Below, in pieces: positions 52,201 through 59,805 of a stretch of DNA of 64,000 nucleotides. The stretch comes from Bacteroidota bacterium (GTDB taxonomy: Bacteria; Bacteroidota; Bacteroidia; Chitinophagales; Chitinophagaceae). A program made the position numbers and the translations under genes. The stretch's first letter is position 1. Each line of letters begins with the position of its first letter. The stretch is taken from NCBI GenBank assembly GCA_947460595.1, contig CANHGS010000007.1:1-64000 (forward strand), read 5' to 3'. The notes below the pieces were generated by a model, which did not search any database, was not told where the DNA came from, and worked only from the letters and a program-made list of their open reading frames with translations.

Positions 52201-52927
52201 AGGTCGTTTGGAAACCGTGAATCTGAGTGCTTATTTTAACAACAAAGTAAATCAGATTTTCAGAACCCAATACTTAAGTCCAAGACCTAAGGTACCAACT
52301 TTACAATTACCTACCCAAGGCATTGGAGAATGGACCTATCCACTCAGAACGGCTAATATTAGTGATAGCGGATTTAGAAAAAATGTAGCAGCTACTGGTA
52401 GCATTGAATTACAACAGGGAATATATTTTAGTAGTCCCAGTGATAGTTTGAAAAACAATATTCTATTTACTTCTCAGTGGGATAATTATCCGCATAAAAA
52501 ACAAATACCATTAGAGGGTTCAGCCTCTCATGCTTATTTATTAATGGCGGGTTCTACCAATCCTATGCAATCCAGAATGGTGAATGGGGTAGTGAGAATT
52601 AAGTATACAGATGGTTCAGCAGATAGTTTGGAATTAAAAAATCCAGAGAATTGGTGGCCCATTGATCAAGACTATTTAGATGATGGATATGCGTTTCAAA
52701 CCAATGCACCTAAGCCCATTCGGATTCATTTGAAAACAGGGAAAGTAGTATCCATGTATGATGAGTCAATCAAACCATTTAATGGTAAAACCATTAGTGG
52801 CGGTGCTGCAACCGTATTGGACTTGCCTTTAAACAATCAAAAGACCTTACAGTCTATGGAATTAGAAACCATTGTCAATGATGTGGTTATTGGGTTAATG
52901 GGGCTTAGCTTGGTAAGAAGTGAATAG
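49244..52927 (+). CDS. Very large secreted DUF4450-like / six-hairpin glycosidase-like protein
   Basis: Signal-like N-terminus; HDKPRDIRYHPEGNDIVIQNGNKRFTRALYGTNTAFRVEAGDLPEFAMYMPGMGGNLKFG; (alpha/alpha) toroid-like SIGWRMRLNGWRGPYVGDVLGWHDRARLHF. Confidence 0.75.
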   Translation: MVNKIIASISCLLLLISGSELKSQEPIKFWHDKPRDIRYHPEGNDIVIQNGNKRFTRALYGTNTAFRVEAGDLPEFAMYMPGMGGNLKFGLVLNGKSKWLIQAQHIKAIYRPGSMIYQIQDSLLGKGRMELQIWALGEGEGLVVRTQFSQVPEGLQLVAAYGGANGKKFSRDGEMNVDPESGFYLNAAACADNRYQLKENGFNLVYGTGVVLSEEERYEINHLNKETPKKAGPEQNINGLFPANALIQIADATQQENPLQLLASKPSRTPLVLASWLVTSAQANLLSLYQPKSISILNQQALEEAVTKAETARLALANRIKVKTPDPYLNTLGGVLSIAADAIWESPSYLHGSIGWRMRLNGWRGPYVGDVLGWHDRARLHFSSYALSQMTQPLTGPIEADTVLHLARQKERLGNAVFSSGYISRNPNGDFKAHHYDMNLVYIDGLLRHLQWTGDTAYARASWPLLQRHLDWEKRNFDMDGDGLYDSYAAIWASDALQYSGGGVAHSSAYNYWANVMAAKIAKILKQDGRKYEQESAKILKAMNEKLWLSKQGWYAEFKDLLGNQLLHEAAALWTVYHSMDSEVPDPFQAYQSSKYIDNQIPHIPVRAKQLENGLFTVSTSNWMPYIWSLNVVAMAEVLHTALAQWQTGEKENAFQLWKSALIESMYLGNSAGNLVQVSFYDAIRGETYRDFADPVAMTARSLVEGLYGITPKALDHQLLIRPGFPKQWDRASIVLPDIDFAFTRKGLTDQYLIQNKFVAKMDLLLKLPAEASEIVSVVVNGKPSTWTNDATAVGRPMIEIKAAYAKSYNIVIQWKKQAKLPLILEQKTATGNPWSFTVLNATIKAVKDPQSVLVNSKHDGKSIQASIAAMPGLHSLFLQLSSGSLTWWQPIDLMVSAPISITAVGQEQRNQIAYQISNNGLTAVDAQVWVNGKSSPMHLNAHATTETKLIPATELVPGSNQILVQWNGQQVAQQILNWNMDQPLKGRLETVNLSAYFNNKVNQIFRTQYLSPRPKVPTLQLPTQGIGEWTYPLRTANISDSGFRKNVAATGSIELQQGIYFSSPSDSLKNNILFTSQWDNYPHKKQIPLEGSASHAYLLMAGSTNPMQSRMVNGVVRIKYTDGSADSLELKNPENWWPIDQDYLDDGYAFQTNAPKPIRIHLKTGKVVSMYDESIKPFNGKTISGGAATVLDLPLNNQKTLQSMELETIVNDVVIGLMGLSLVRSE

Positions 52928-53064
52928 TTAAGAGTGAAGAGTGAAGAGTGAAGAGTGAAGAGTGAAAAGTGAAGAGGGAAGAGTGAAGAGGGAAGAGTGA
53001 AGAGTGAAGGGGGAAGAGTGAAGGGGGAAGAGTGAAGAGTGAAGAGTGAAGAGTCAAGAGGGGA
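52927..53064. repeat. (GAGTGAA)n heptamer tandem array, 19 units
   Basis: Units at 52932-53064: mostly GAGTGAA with variants AAGTGAA, GAGGGAA, GGGGGAA, GAGTCAA, GAGGGGA. Confidence 0.95.
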
Positions 53065-53101
53065 AAAAAGAAGGTGAAATTATTAAAAAAGTAATTTAGA
53101 T

Positions 53102-53175
53102 ATTCAACATTCAACATTCAACATTCAACATTCAAAAGTCAACAATCAACTATGAGATATTATTCAACAATCAAA
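53102..53175. repeat. (ATTCAAC)n heptamer array spanning the start of the GH51 gene
   Basis: ATTCAACx4, ATTCAAA, AGTCAAC, AATCAAC (53102-53150), ATG at 53152, then ATTCAAC AATCAAA (53162-53175) before a second ATG at 53176. Confidence 0.9.
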
Positions 53176-54717
53176 ATGCTCTTGTTGGCAATGAGTTGCC
53201 AGCTGATGATCTTGAAAGGGTTTGCACAAACCAATGTAAAGTTGCAAGTAGATGGGTTTAATGCCAATACGGTGATTAGCAAACATATTTATGGCCATTT
53301 TTCGGAACACTTGGGTAGATGTATTTATGACGGGTTTTGGGTGGGTGAAAATTCTGGTATCCAAAACCAAGGAAGAATTAGATTAGATATAGTAGACGCT
53401 TTGAAGAAAATTCAAATTCCAAATCTGCGATGGCCTGGGGGCTGTTTTGCAGATGAATACCATTGGAGAGATGGCATTGGACCAAGAGCCCAAAGACCGA
53501 AAATGATTAATACCAATTGGGGCAATGTTACCGAAGACAATAGTTTTGGTACCCACGAGTTTTTAGAGCTCTGCAGCATGCTAAAGTGTGATCCTTATAT
53601 CACGGGTAATGTAGGAAGTGGTACGGTGGAAGAAATGTCTAAATGGGTGGAGTATCTGAATTTTGATGGCCTTAGTCCCATGACAGAAATTCGCAAACAA
53701 AATGGAAGAGATAAACCCTGGGGCGTAAAGTTCTGGGGTGTTGGTAATGAGAGCTGGGGCTGTGGTGGAAATATGACACCAGAACGTTATGCAGACGAAT
53801 ACAAGCGTTATGCCACTTTTGTCAAGAACTATCCTAATGCTAGGATGAATAAGATTGCTGCTGGTCCCAATGTAGCTGACTATAACTGGACGGAGACCAT
53901 GATGAAAAATGTAAACGCTGGTCAAATGTGGGGTCTTGCCTTGCACCATTATACTTTGCCAACCGGTAATTGGGGAAACAAAGGTTCTGCTACCTCTTTT
54001 GACGAGAACGAATATTTTAATACCATGAAGAATTGCTTGTACATGGAAGAATTGGTGACCAAGCATTCTACTATCATGGATAAATATGATGCTGCCAAAC
54101 GCGTAGCATTGGTAGTAGACGAATGGGGTATTTGGACCAATGTGGAACCAGGAACCAATCCTGGATTTTTGTATCAGCAAAATAGCTTGCGCGATGCCAT
54201 GGTTGCCGCTACTACTTTAAATATTTTCAATAACCATGCTGATAGAATCAGGATGGCCAACTTAGCTCAGACCATTAACGTATTGCAGGCCTTGATTTTG
54301 ACAGAAGGAAACAAAATGCTGTTAACGCCTACTTACCATGTATTTGATTTATACAAAGCACACCAGGACGCCAAATTGCTTCCAGTCAAATTCTCTAGTC
54401 CAGAATTAGTAAATGGCAGAAATAAAATACCTGCACTCAATGTCTCTGCTTCCAAAGATAGTAACCAAGTGGTGCACCTAACATTGGTTAATCTTGATCC
54501 TAAAAATGCCATGCATATTAATACTGCTATGAATGAAGTTGATTGGACCAAGGTAGAAGGACAAATTTTGACTTCTCCAAAATTAACTGACGTAAATAGT
54601 TTTACGCAGCCCAATACAGTTAAACCCGTTGTATTTAATGGTGCCAAAAAAGTTGGAAATGAATTGGTAGTAGACCTTCCAGCTCAATCCATTGTTTTGT
54701 TGACTTTGAAAAAATAA
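53152..54717 (+). CDS. Alpha-N-arabinofuranosidase (GH51, second subtype), exported
   Basis: [102 protein letters not shown]. Confidence 0.95.
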   Translation: MRYYSTIKMLLLAMSCQLMILKGFAQTNVKLQVDGFNANTVISKHIYGHFSEHLGRCIYDGFWVGENSGIQNQGRIRLDIVDALKKIQIPNLRWPGGCFADEYHWRDGIGPRAQRPKMINTNWGNVTEDNSFGTHEFLELCSMLKCDPYITGNVGSGTVEEMSKWVEYLNFDGLSPMTEIRKQNGRDKPWGVKFWGVGNESWGCGGNMTPERYADEYKRYATFVKNYPNARMNKIAAGPNVADYNWTETMMKNVNAGQMWGLALHHYTLPTGNWGNKGSATSFDENEYFNTMKNCLYMEELVTKHSTIMDKYDAAKRVALVVDEWGIWTNVEPGTNPGFLYQQNSLRDAMVAATTLNIFNNHADRIRMANLAQTINVLQALILTEGNKMLLTPTYHVFDLYKAHQDAKLLPVKFSSPELVNGRNKIPALNVSASKDSNQVVHLTLVNLDPKNAMHINTAMNEVDWTKVEGQILTSPKLTDVNSFTQPNTVKPVVFNGAKKVGNELVVDLPAQSIVLLTLKK

Positions 54718-57024
54718 ATGATGCAAATAGTTTCTCGCATAGTGCTTGTTTTTACTGCTGTTTTTTGTTGGACTCATTCTTTAGTAGCCCAAAATAAAGA
54801 AGCCCCGGCTTATCTGTTTTCTTACTTTAAGGGAAATGGGGAAGACGGATTACACTTAGCTTACAGCTTAGACGGTTTGAATTGGGCAAGTCTAAAAAAA
54901 GATAGCTCCTTTTTAAAACCAACGGTAGCAAAAGACAAACTAATGAGAGACCCTTGCATCATCAGGGGTAAGGACGGTCTGTTTCATATGGTCTGGACTG
55001 TGAGTTGGAAAGACAAGGGTATTGGTTATGCCAGTTCCAAAGACCTGATTCATTGGTCAGAGCAAGTGTTTGTTCCCGTGATGGAAAAAGAATCAACAGC
55101 CAAGAATTGTTGGGCTCCTGAAATTTTTTATGACAATCAAAAGAAAGAGTACCTGATTTATTGGGCTACTACCATTCCTGGCAAATTTCCGGAAACAGAA
55201 AATATGGGGGATAATAACCACCGTATCTATTATGTGACCACTAAGGATTTTAAAACCTTTAGTGACACCAAACTCATGTATGACCAAGGTTTTAATGTAA
55301 TTGATGCTACCATTCAAAAAGTTGGTAAGCAATATATGATGATTCTCAAAGATGAAACCTTAAAACCAGTACAGAAAAACTTACGGGTAGCTTTTAGTAA
55401 CCAAGCAAGTGGTGGTTATGGAAAACCATCGGCGCCAATTACCGGAAATTATTGGGCAGAAGGCCCTTCTGCCATAAAAATAGGAAAGGAATGGATTGTC
55501 TATTTTGACAAATACAGAGATCGTAAATACGGCGCTTTAAAGTCAACCGATCTCATCAATTGGACAGATATCTCTGACAGTTTGCATATGCCAAAAGGAG
55601 TGAAACACGGAACCGTTTTAACCATTAGTCAAGCGGAATTGGAAGTTTTGAAAAAAGAAGCAGCCAAATTAGAGGCTGATCCCGAATGGGCTTCCAAGGT
55701 AGGTGCTAATCTTCCCATACTGAAGAAAAACAATTACTGGGTCAATGATTTTGGCGCCAAGGCCGATTCTAATTTTTTGTCTACAGTAGCCATTCAAAAA
55801 GCCATTGATGCCTGTGCACTAAAAGGGGGTGGAGTTGTTGCTTTTAAACCAGGCGTGTATCAAACTGGATCCATTTTTTTGAAAACAGGGGTTACACTGA
55901 ATATTGACAAAAATGTGCTGATTTTGGGAAGTACAGACTTTAAAGATTATCCTGAAATTGATACTAGGATTGCTGGTATTGAAATGAAATGGCCAGCGGC
56001 GTTAATTAATATTATTGGTCAAAAAAATGCGCAGATTACGGGTAAGGGTATTGTGAATGCAAGGGGTAAATTCTGTTGGGACAAATACTGGGCCATGCGC
56101 AAAGAGTATGAACCTAAGGGTTTGCGTTGGATAGTTGACTATGATGCCAAAAGGGTAAGAACTATCCTGGTTCAAAACGCTGAAAATATTACTGTTTCTA
56201 ATATTACTTTAAAGAATGCTGGTTTCTGGACAGTGCAATTATTGTATTCCACCAAGATTACCGTAGACGGTATTGTAGTTAAAAATAACGAAGATGGAAA
56301 AGGGCCAAGCACAGATGGTATTGACGTAGACTCTTCAACTTGGGTATTGATTCAAAACTGTGATATTGATTGTAATGACGATGACTTCTGTTTAAAATCT
56401 GGAAGGGACTGGGATGGTCTGAGGGTGAATAGGCCTACAGAATATGTGGTGATTCGTAATTGTATTGCGCGAAAGGGTGGTGGTTTATTAACCTTGGGTA
56501 GTGAAACTTCTGGTGGTATTAGACACGTGTTGGCAAAGAATCTACAAGGCTTTGGAACTGGTAATGGCTTGCATATTAAGTCTGCGGTTACTAGAGGTGG
56601 AATTGTGGAAGATATTTGGTTCAAAGACATTCAATTAGACAGTGTTGGAAATGTATTTCAGTTTAACATGAACTGGAATCCCAGTTATAGTTATTCTGCA
56701 CTACCGGCAGGATATGATTCTGCTACCATTCCTTTGCATTGGAAAACATTATTGCATAAAAATGAACCTGCTTCACTAGGTATTCCTGTGTTTAGAGACA
56801 TTCATGTGTCGGGTGTAGTGGCCAATCATTCTAGAAAATTTGTAACTGCTACCGGCCTCAAAGAATCGGCTTTAAGCGGATTCTATTTTGACAAATTACA
56901 GATCAATGTAGCTACTGCAGGTGATATCAAATTTGCTGCTAACTGGATCATGAGTAACTTAAAAATGATAGCTGGAGATAACAAACCTATTTTGGTTGAA
57001 AATGCACAAAACATGAAATTATAA
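54718..57024 (+). CDS. Two-domain enzyme: N-terminal GH43-like five-bladed propeller plus C-terminal GH28 polygalacturonase-like domain
   Basis: N: LHLAYSLDGLNWASL...MRDPCIIRGKDGLFHMVWTVSWKDKGIGYASSKDLIHWS; C: VNDFGAKADSNFLSTVAIQKAIDACALKGGGVVAFKPGVYQTGSIFLKTGVTL...STDGIDVDSSTWVLIQNCDIDCNDDDFCLKSGRD. Confidence 0.9.
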   Translation: MMQIVSRIVLVFTAVFCWTHSLVAQNKEAPAYLFSYFKGNGEDGLHLAYSLDGLNWASLKKDSSFLKPTVAKDKLMRDPCIIRGKDGLFHMVWTVSWKDKGIGYASSKDLIHWSEQVFVPVMEKESTAKNCWAPEIFYDNQKKEYLIYWATTIPGKFPETENMGDNNHRIYYVTTKDFKTFSDTKLMYDQGFNVIDATIQKVGKQYMMILKDETLKPVQKNLRVAFSNQASGGYGKPSAPITGNYWAEGPSAIKIGKEWIVYFDKYRDRKYGALKSTDLINWTDISDSLHMPKGVKHGTVLTISQAELEVLKKEAAKLEADPEWASKVGANLPILKKNNYWVNDFGAKADSNFLSTVAIQKAIDACALKGGGVVAFKPGVYQTGSIFLKTGVTLNIDKNVLILGSTDFKDYPEIDTRIAGIEMKWPAALINIIGQKNAQITGKGIVNARGKFCWDKYWAMRKEYEPKGLRWIVDYDAKRVRTILVQNAENITVSNITLKNAGFWTVQLLYSTKITVDGIVVKNNEDGKGPSTDGIDVDSSTWVLIQNCDIDCNDDDFCLKSGRDWDGLRVNRPTEYVVIRNCIARKGGGLLTLGSETSGGIRHVLAKNLQGFGTGNGLHIKSAVTRGGIVEDIWFKDIQLDSVGNVFQFNMNWNPSYSYSALPAGYDSATIPLHWKTLLHKNEPASLGIPVFRDIHVSGVVANHSRKFVTATGLKESALSGFYFDKLQINVATAGDIKFAANWIMSNLKMIAGDNKPILVENAQNMKL

Positions 57025-58946
57025 TGATTAAAAAATTTCAACCCGCCGTGAATAAAAACAGTACAGCATTACTGTTACCATTAATCTGTTTGTTAATAGT
57101 ATTGCTTCTATCTGTTCCAGAAACCATTGCGCAACGCGTCATGGAAAAACTCAATAGGGCCTTGGTTGCCGTACCAGATGTGAATGGCAAAGCTTTTTTG
57201 AGTTGGCGCTCTTTGGCTGCTGATGCAGAAAAGCTATCTTTTAATTTGTATAGACAGGAAAAGGGTGCTAAGAAAATCAAAATCAATGCATCGCCAATAA
57301 TTAGTACCACAAGCTTTCAAGACAGTGGTTTAGATTCCACCAAGGAATATGTCTATAGCATTACTATGCTTAATAATGACAAAGAGTCTGAAACAGTATC
57401 AAGCTTTGTTTTTGTAGCCAACGCTAAAAGATTCCTTTCTATTCCACTACAAACACCTGTGGGTTATAGCCCAAATGATGCATCTGTTGGTGATTTAGAT
57501 GGTGATGGTGGCTATGAAATTATCTTACACCAAACAGGCAGAGGAAGGGATAATGCTGCTGCTGGTATGACAGATGCTCCCATTTTTCAGGCCTATAAAT
57601 TAGATGGCACCTTATTATGGACTATCAACCTTGGAAAAAATATTAGAGAAGGGGCACACTATACCCAGTTCATGGTCTATGACTTAGACGGAGATGGTAT
57701 TGCTGAAGTCTGCATGAAAACAGCCGATGGTACCATTGACGGATTAGGGAAACCTATTGGAGATTCTAGCAAAGACTATCGTAATAAAGATGGAAAAATC
57801 TTAGACGGTCCAGAATTTTTTACCGTGTTTGATGGACGAACAGGAGCGGCATTAGCATCCACTCCATATTTACCTGGCCGTGGTGATATTGGTGGATGGG
57901 GAGGCCGTGGTGGTAATGGCGGAAATGATAAGTCAGGTAATAGAGTAGATCGTTTTACGGCCTGTGTGGCATATTTAGATGGTGTACTACCCTCTGTGGT
58001 CATGTGCCGTGGTTATTATGGAAGAACGGTGTTGGCTGCTTGGGATTGGAGGGGTGGAAAATTGAGTTCAAGATGGGTATTTGATTCTGAAAATGGGGCC
58101 AATCCTTTTTCAGGAATGGGCAATCATAATTTGAGCGTGGCTGATGTTGACGCAGATGGTAAGGATGAAATCATTTATGGGTCTATGTGTGTAGATGATA
58201 ATGGCAAGGGTTTGTATAGCACGGGTTTGAGACATGGAGATGCTATTCATGTGAGTGATTTAGACTTGAATAATCCAGGGCTAGAAGTCTATGGGATACA
58301 TGAAATAGAAGAAAATACCAAGGGTTCGGGTACTGCTATGTATGATGCCAAAACGGGAAAGATTCTATGGACGGGTGATATGGATAAAGACGTGGGTCGT
58401 GGTGTAGCTGCAGATATTGACCCCACCTATCCTGGTGCAGAAGCTTGGGGAGGTTCTGAGGGATTAAAATCGGCTAAAGGAGAAAGCATTGGTGCTGCAC
58501 CGCGCAGTGTGAATTTTATTATTCAATGGGACGGAGAACCGCTTTATGAATTATTAAATGGCACTAGCATTGAAAAATGGGATTATCAAAACAAGCAATT
58601 AGTAAAAATGCTAGACGCTAAAGATTATGGTTGCGTATCCAATAATGGTACCAAAGCCAATCCCGTTTTGTCTGCAGATCTACTAGGTGATTGGAGAGAA
58701 GAAGTGATTTATCGCTCTGCAGACAACAAAGAATTAAGAATCTTTTCAACCAATCTGCCCACTACGCGTAAATTCTATAGTTTGATGCAGGACCCACAAT
58801 ACAGATTAAGTGTGGCTTGGCAAAATGTGGGTTATAATCAGCCACCGCATACCGGTTTCTTTATGGGTCATGGCATGCAGCAGCCTCCTAAACCGGTTGT
58901 GGTGGAAGTCAAAAGTCAAAAGTCAAAAGTCAGAAAAACGAAGTAG
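57024..58946 (+). CDS. Rhamnogalacturonan lyase (PL11)
   Basis: MEKLNRALVAVPDVNGKAFLSWRSLAADAEKLSFNLYRQ; NDASVGDLDGDGGYEIILH; VYDLDGDGIAEVCMKTADGT; LSADLLGDWREEVIYRSADNKELRIFSTNLPT. Confidence 0.95.
   Translation: MIKKFQPAVNKNSTALLLPLICLLIVLLLSVPETIAQRVMEKLNRALVAVPDVNGKAFLSWRSLAADAEKLSFNLYRQEKGAKKIKINASPIISTTSFQDSGLDSTKEYVYSITMLNNDKESETVSSFVFVANAKRFLSIPLQTPVGYSPNDASVGDLDGDGGYEIILHQTGRGRDNAAAGMTDAPIFQAYKLDGTLLWTINLGKNIREGAHYTQFMVYDLDGDGIAEVCMKTADGTIDGLGKPIGDSSKDYRNKDGKILDGPEFFTVFDGRTGAALASTPYLPGRGDIGGWGGRGGNGGNDKSGNRVDRFTACVAYLDGVLPSVVMCRGYYGRTVLAAWDWRGGKLSSRWVFDSENGANPFSGMGNHNLSVADVDADGKDEIIYGSMCVDDNGKGLYSTGLRHGDAIHVSDLDLNNPGLEVYGIHEIEENTKGSGTAMYDAKTGKILWTGDMDKDVGRGVAADIDPTYPGAEAWGGSEGLKSAKGESIGAAPRSVNFIIQWDGEPLYELLNGTSIEKWDYQNKQLVKMLDAKDYGCVSNNGTKANPVLSADLLGDWREEVIYRSADNKELRIFSTNLPTTRKFYSLMQDPQYRLSVAWQNVGYNQPPHTGFFMGHGMQQPPKPVVVEVKSQKSKVRKTK
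58905..58931. repeat. AAAAGTC heptamer repeat inside the 3' end of the PL11 CDS
   Basis: GAAGTC-AAAAGTC-AAAAGTC-AAAAGTC encodes ...EVKSQKSKVRKTK*. Confidence 0.9.
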
Positions 58947-58979
58947 GAGGGTTTGAAAAATAAAATAAATAAAACAAAA

Positions 58980-59777
58980 ATGAAGCGTAATATATTTTCT
59001 AAGTATTGCTTGTTTGCCGTTTTTTCTTTAATGGCATTTAGTACTGTGCAAGAAGACAAAAGACCCCGTTGTATTTTAATTGGAGACAGCACTGTGAAAA
59101 ATGGCAAGGGTAAGGGAGATGGTAACCTTTGGGGTTGGGGTAGTTTTTTTGGGGAGCTATTTGATAGTAATCAAATTGTGGTTGAGAATCATGCACTAGG
59201 TGGCACTAGTAGCCGTACTTTTCAAACCAATGGTCTTTGGGAAAAAGCATTGGCTCGTGTAAGAAAAGGAGACTATGTGCTCATGCAATTTGGTCATAAT
59301 GACAGCAGTCCATTAGACGATACAGCAAGGGCAAGGGGTACCATTAAAGGCATTGGACCTGAAACAAAAGACATTTATAATCCCATTAAGAAAATCCCAG
59401 AAACGGTTCATAGCTATGGTTGGTATCTCAACAAATTTGTATCAGATATTCAGCAAAAAGGAGCTACTCCCATTATCTGTTCACCTATACCTAGAAATGA
59501 CTGGAAAGAAGGAAAAGTAAACAGGGCCAATACCGGTTATGGTCTTTGGGCCAAACAAGTGGCCGAACAAGCTAAGATTCCTTTTATTGAGCTCAATGGG
59601 TTGATTGCGGATAGTTATGACGCGGCACAACAAGAAGCCGTGAAACAATATTTTACTGAAAAAGATCATACCCATACCAATGAAGCGGGTGCTAAATTGA
59701 ATGCTGGTATTGTTGCCTCAGCGGTAAAAGATTTAAAAGATACGGATCTGAAAAAATACTTATTGAAATCAAAATAA
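58980..59777 (+). CDS. Rhamnogalacturonan acetylesterase-like SGNH hydrolase (CE12 type)
   Basis: RCILIGDSTVKNGKGKGDGNLWGWGSFF; NHALGGTSSRTF; YVLMQFGHNDSSP; KDHTHTNEAGAKLNA. Confidence 0.92.
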   Translation: MKRNIFSKYCLFAVFSLMAFSTVQEDKRPRCILIGDSTVKNGKGKGDGNLWGWGSFFGELFDSNQIVVENHALGGTSSRTFQTNGLWEKALARVRKGDYVLMQFGHNDSSPLDDTARARGTIKGIGPETKDIYNPIKKIPETVHSYGWYLNKFVSDIQQKGATPIICSPIPRNDWKEGKVNRANTGYGLWAKQVAEQAKIPFIELNGLIADSYDAAQQEAVKQYFTEKDHTHTNEAGAKLNAGIVASAVKDLKDTDLKKYLLKSK

Positions 59778-59805
59778 GATTCCAATATTTTTTATTGAAA
59801 TCAAT

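Noticed and set aside
52927-53175. Possible CRISPR array
   Set aside because: Units are 7 bp with no spacers; this is a microsatellite-like array and there are no cas genes nearby.
53581-54180. 199-aa minus-strand ORF within GH51
   Set aside because: Fully antisense to a confident GH51 gene; shadow ORF.
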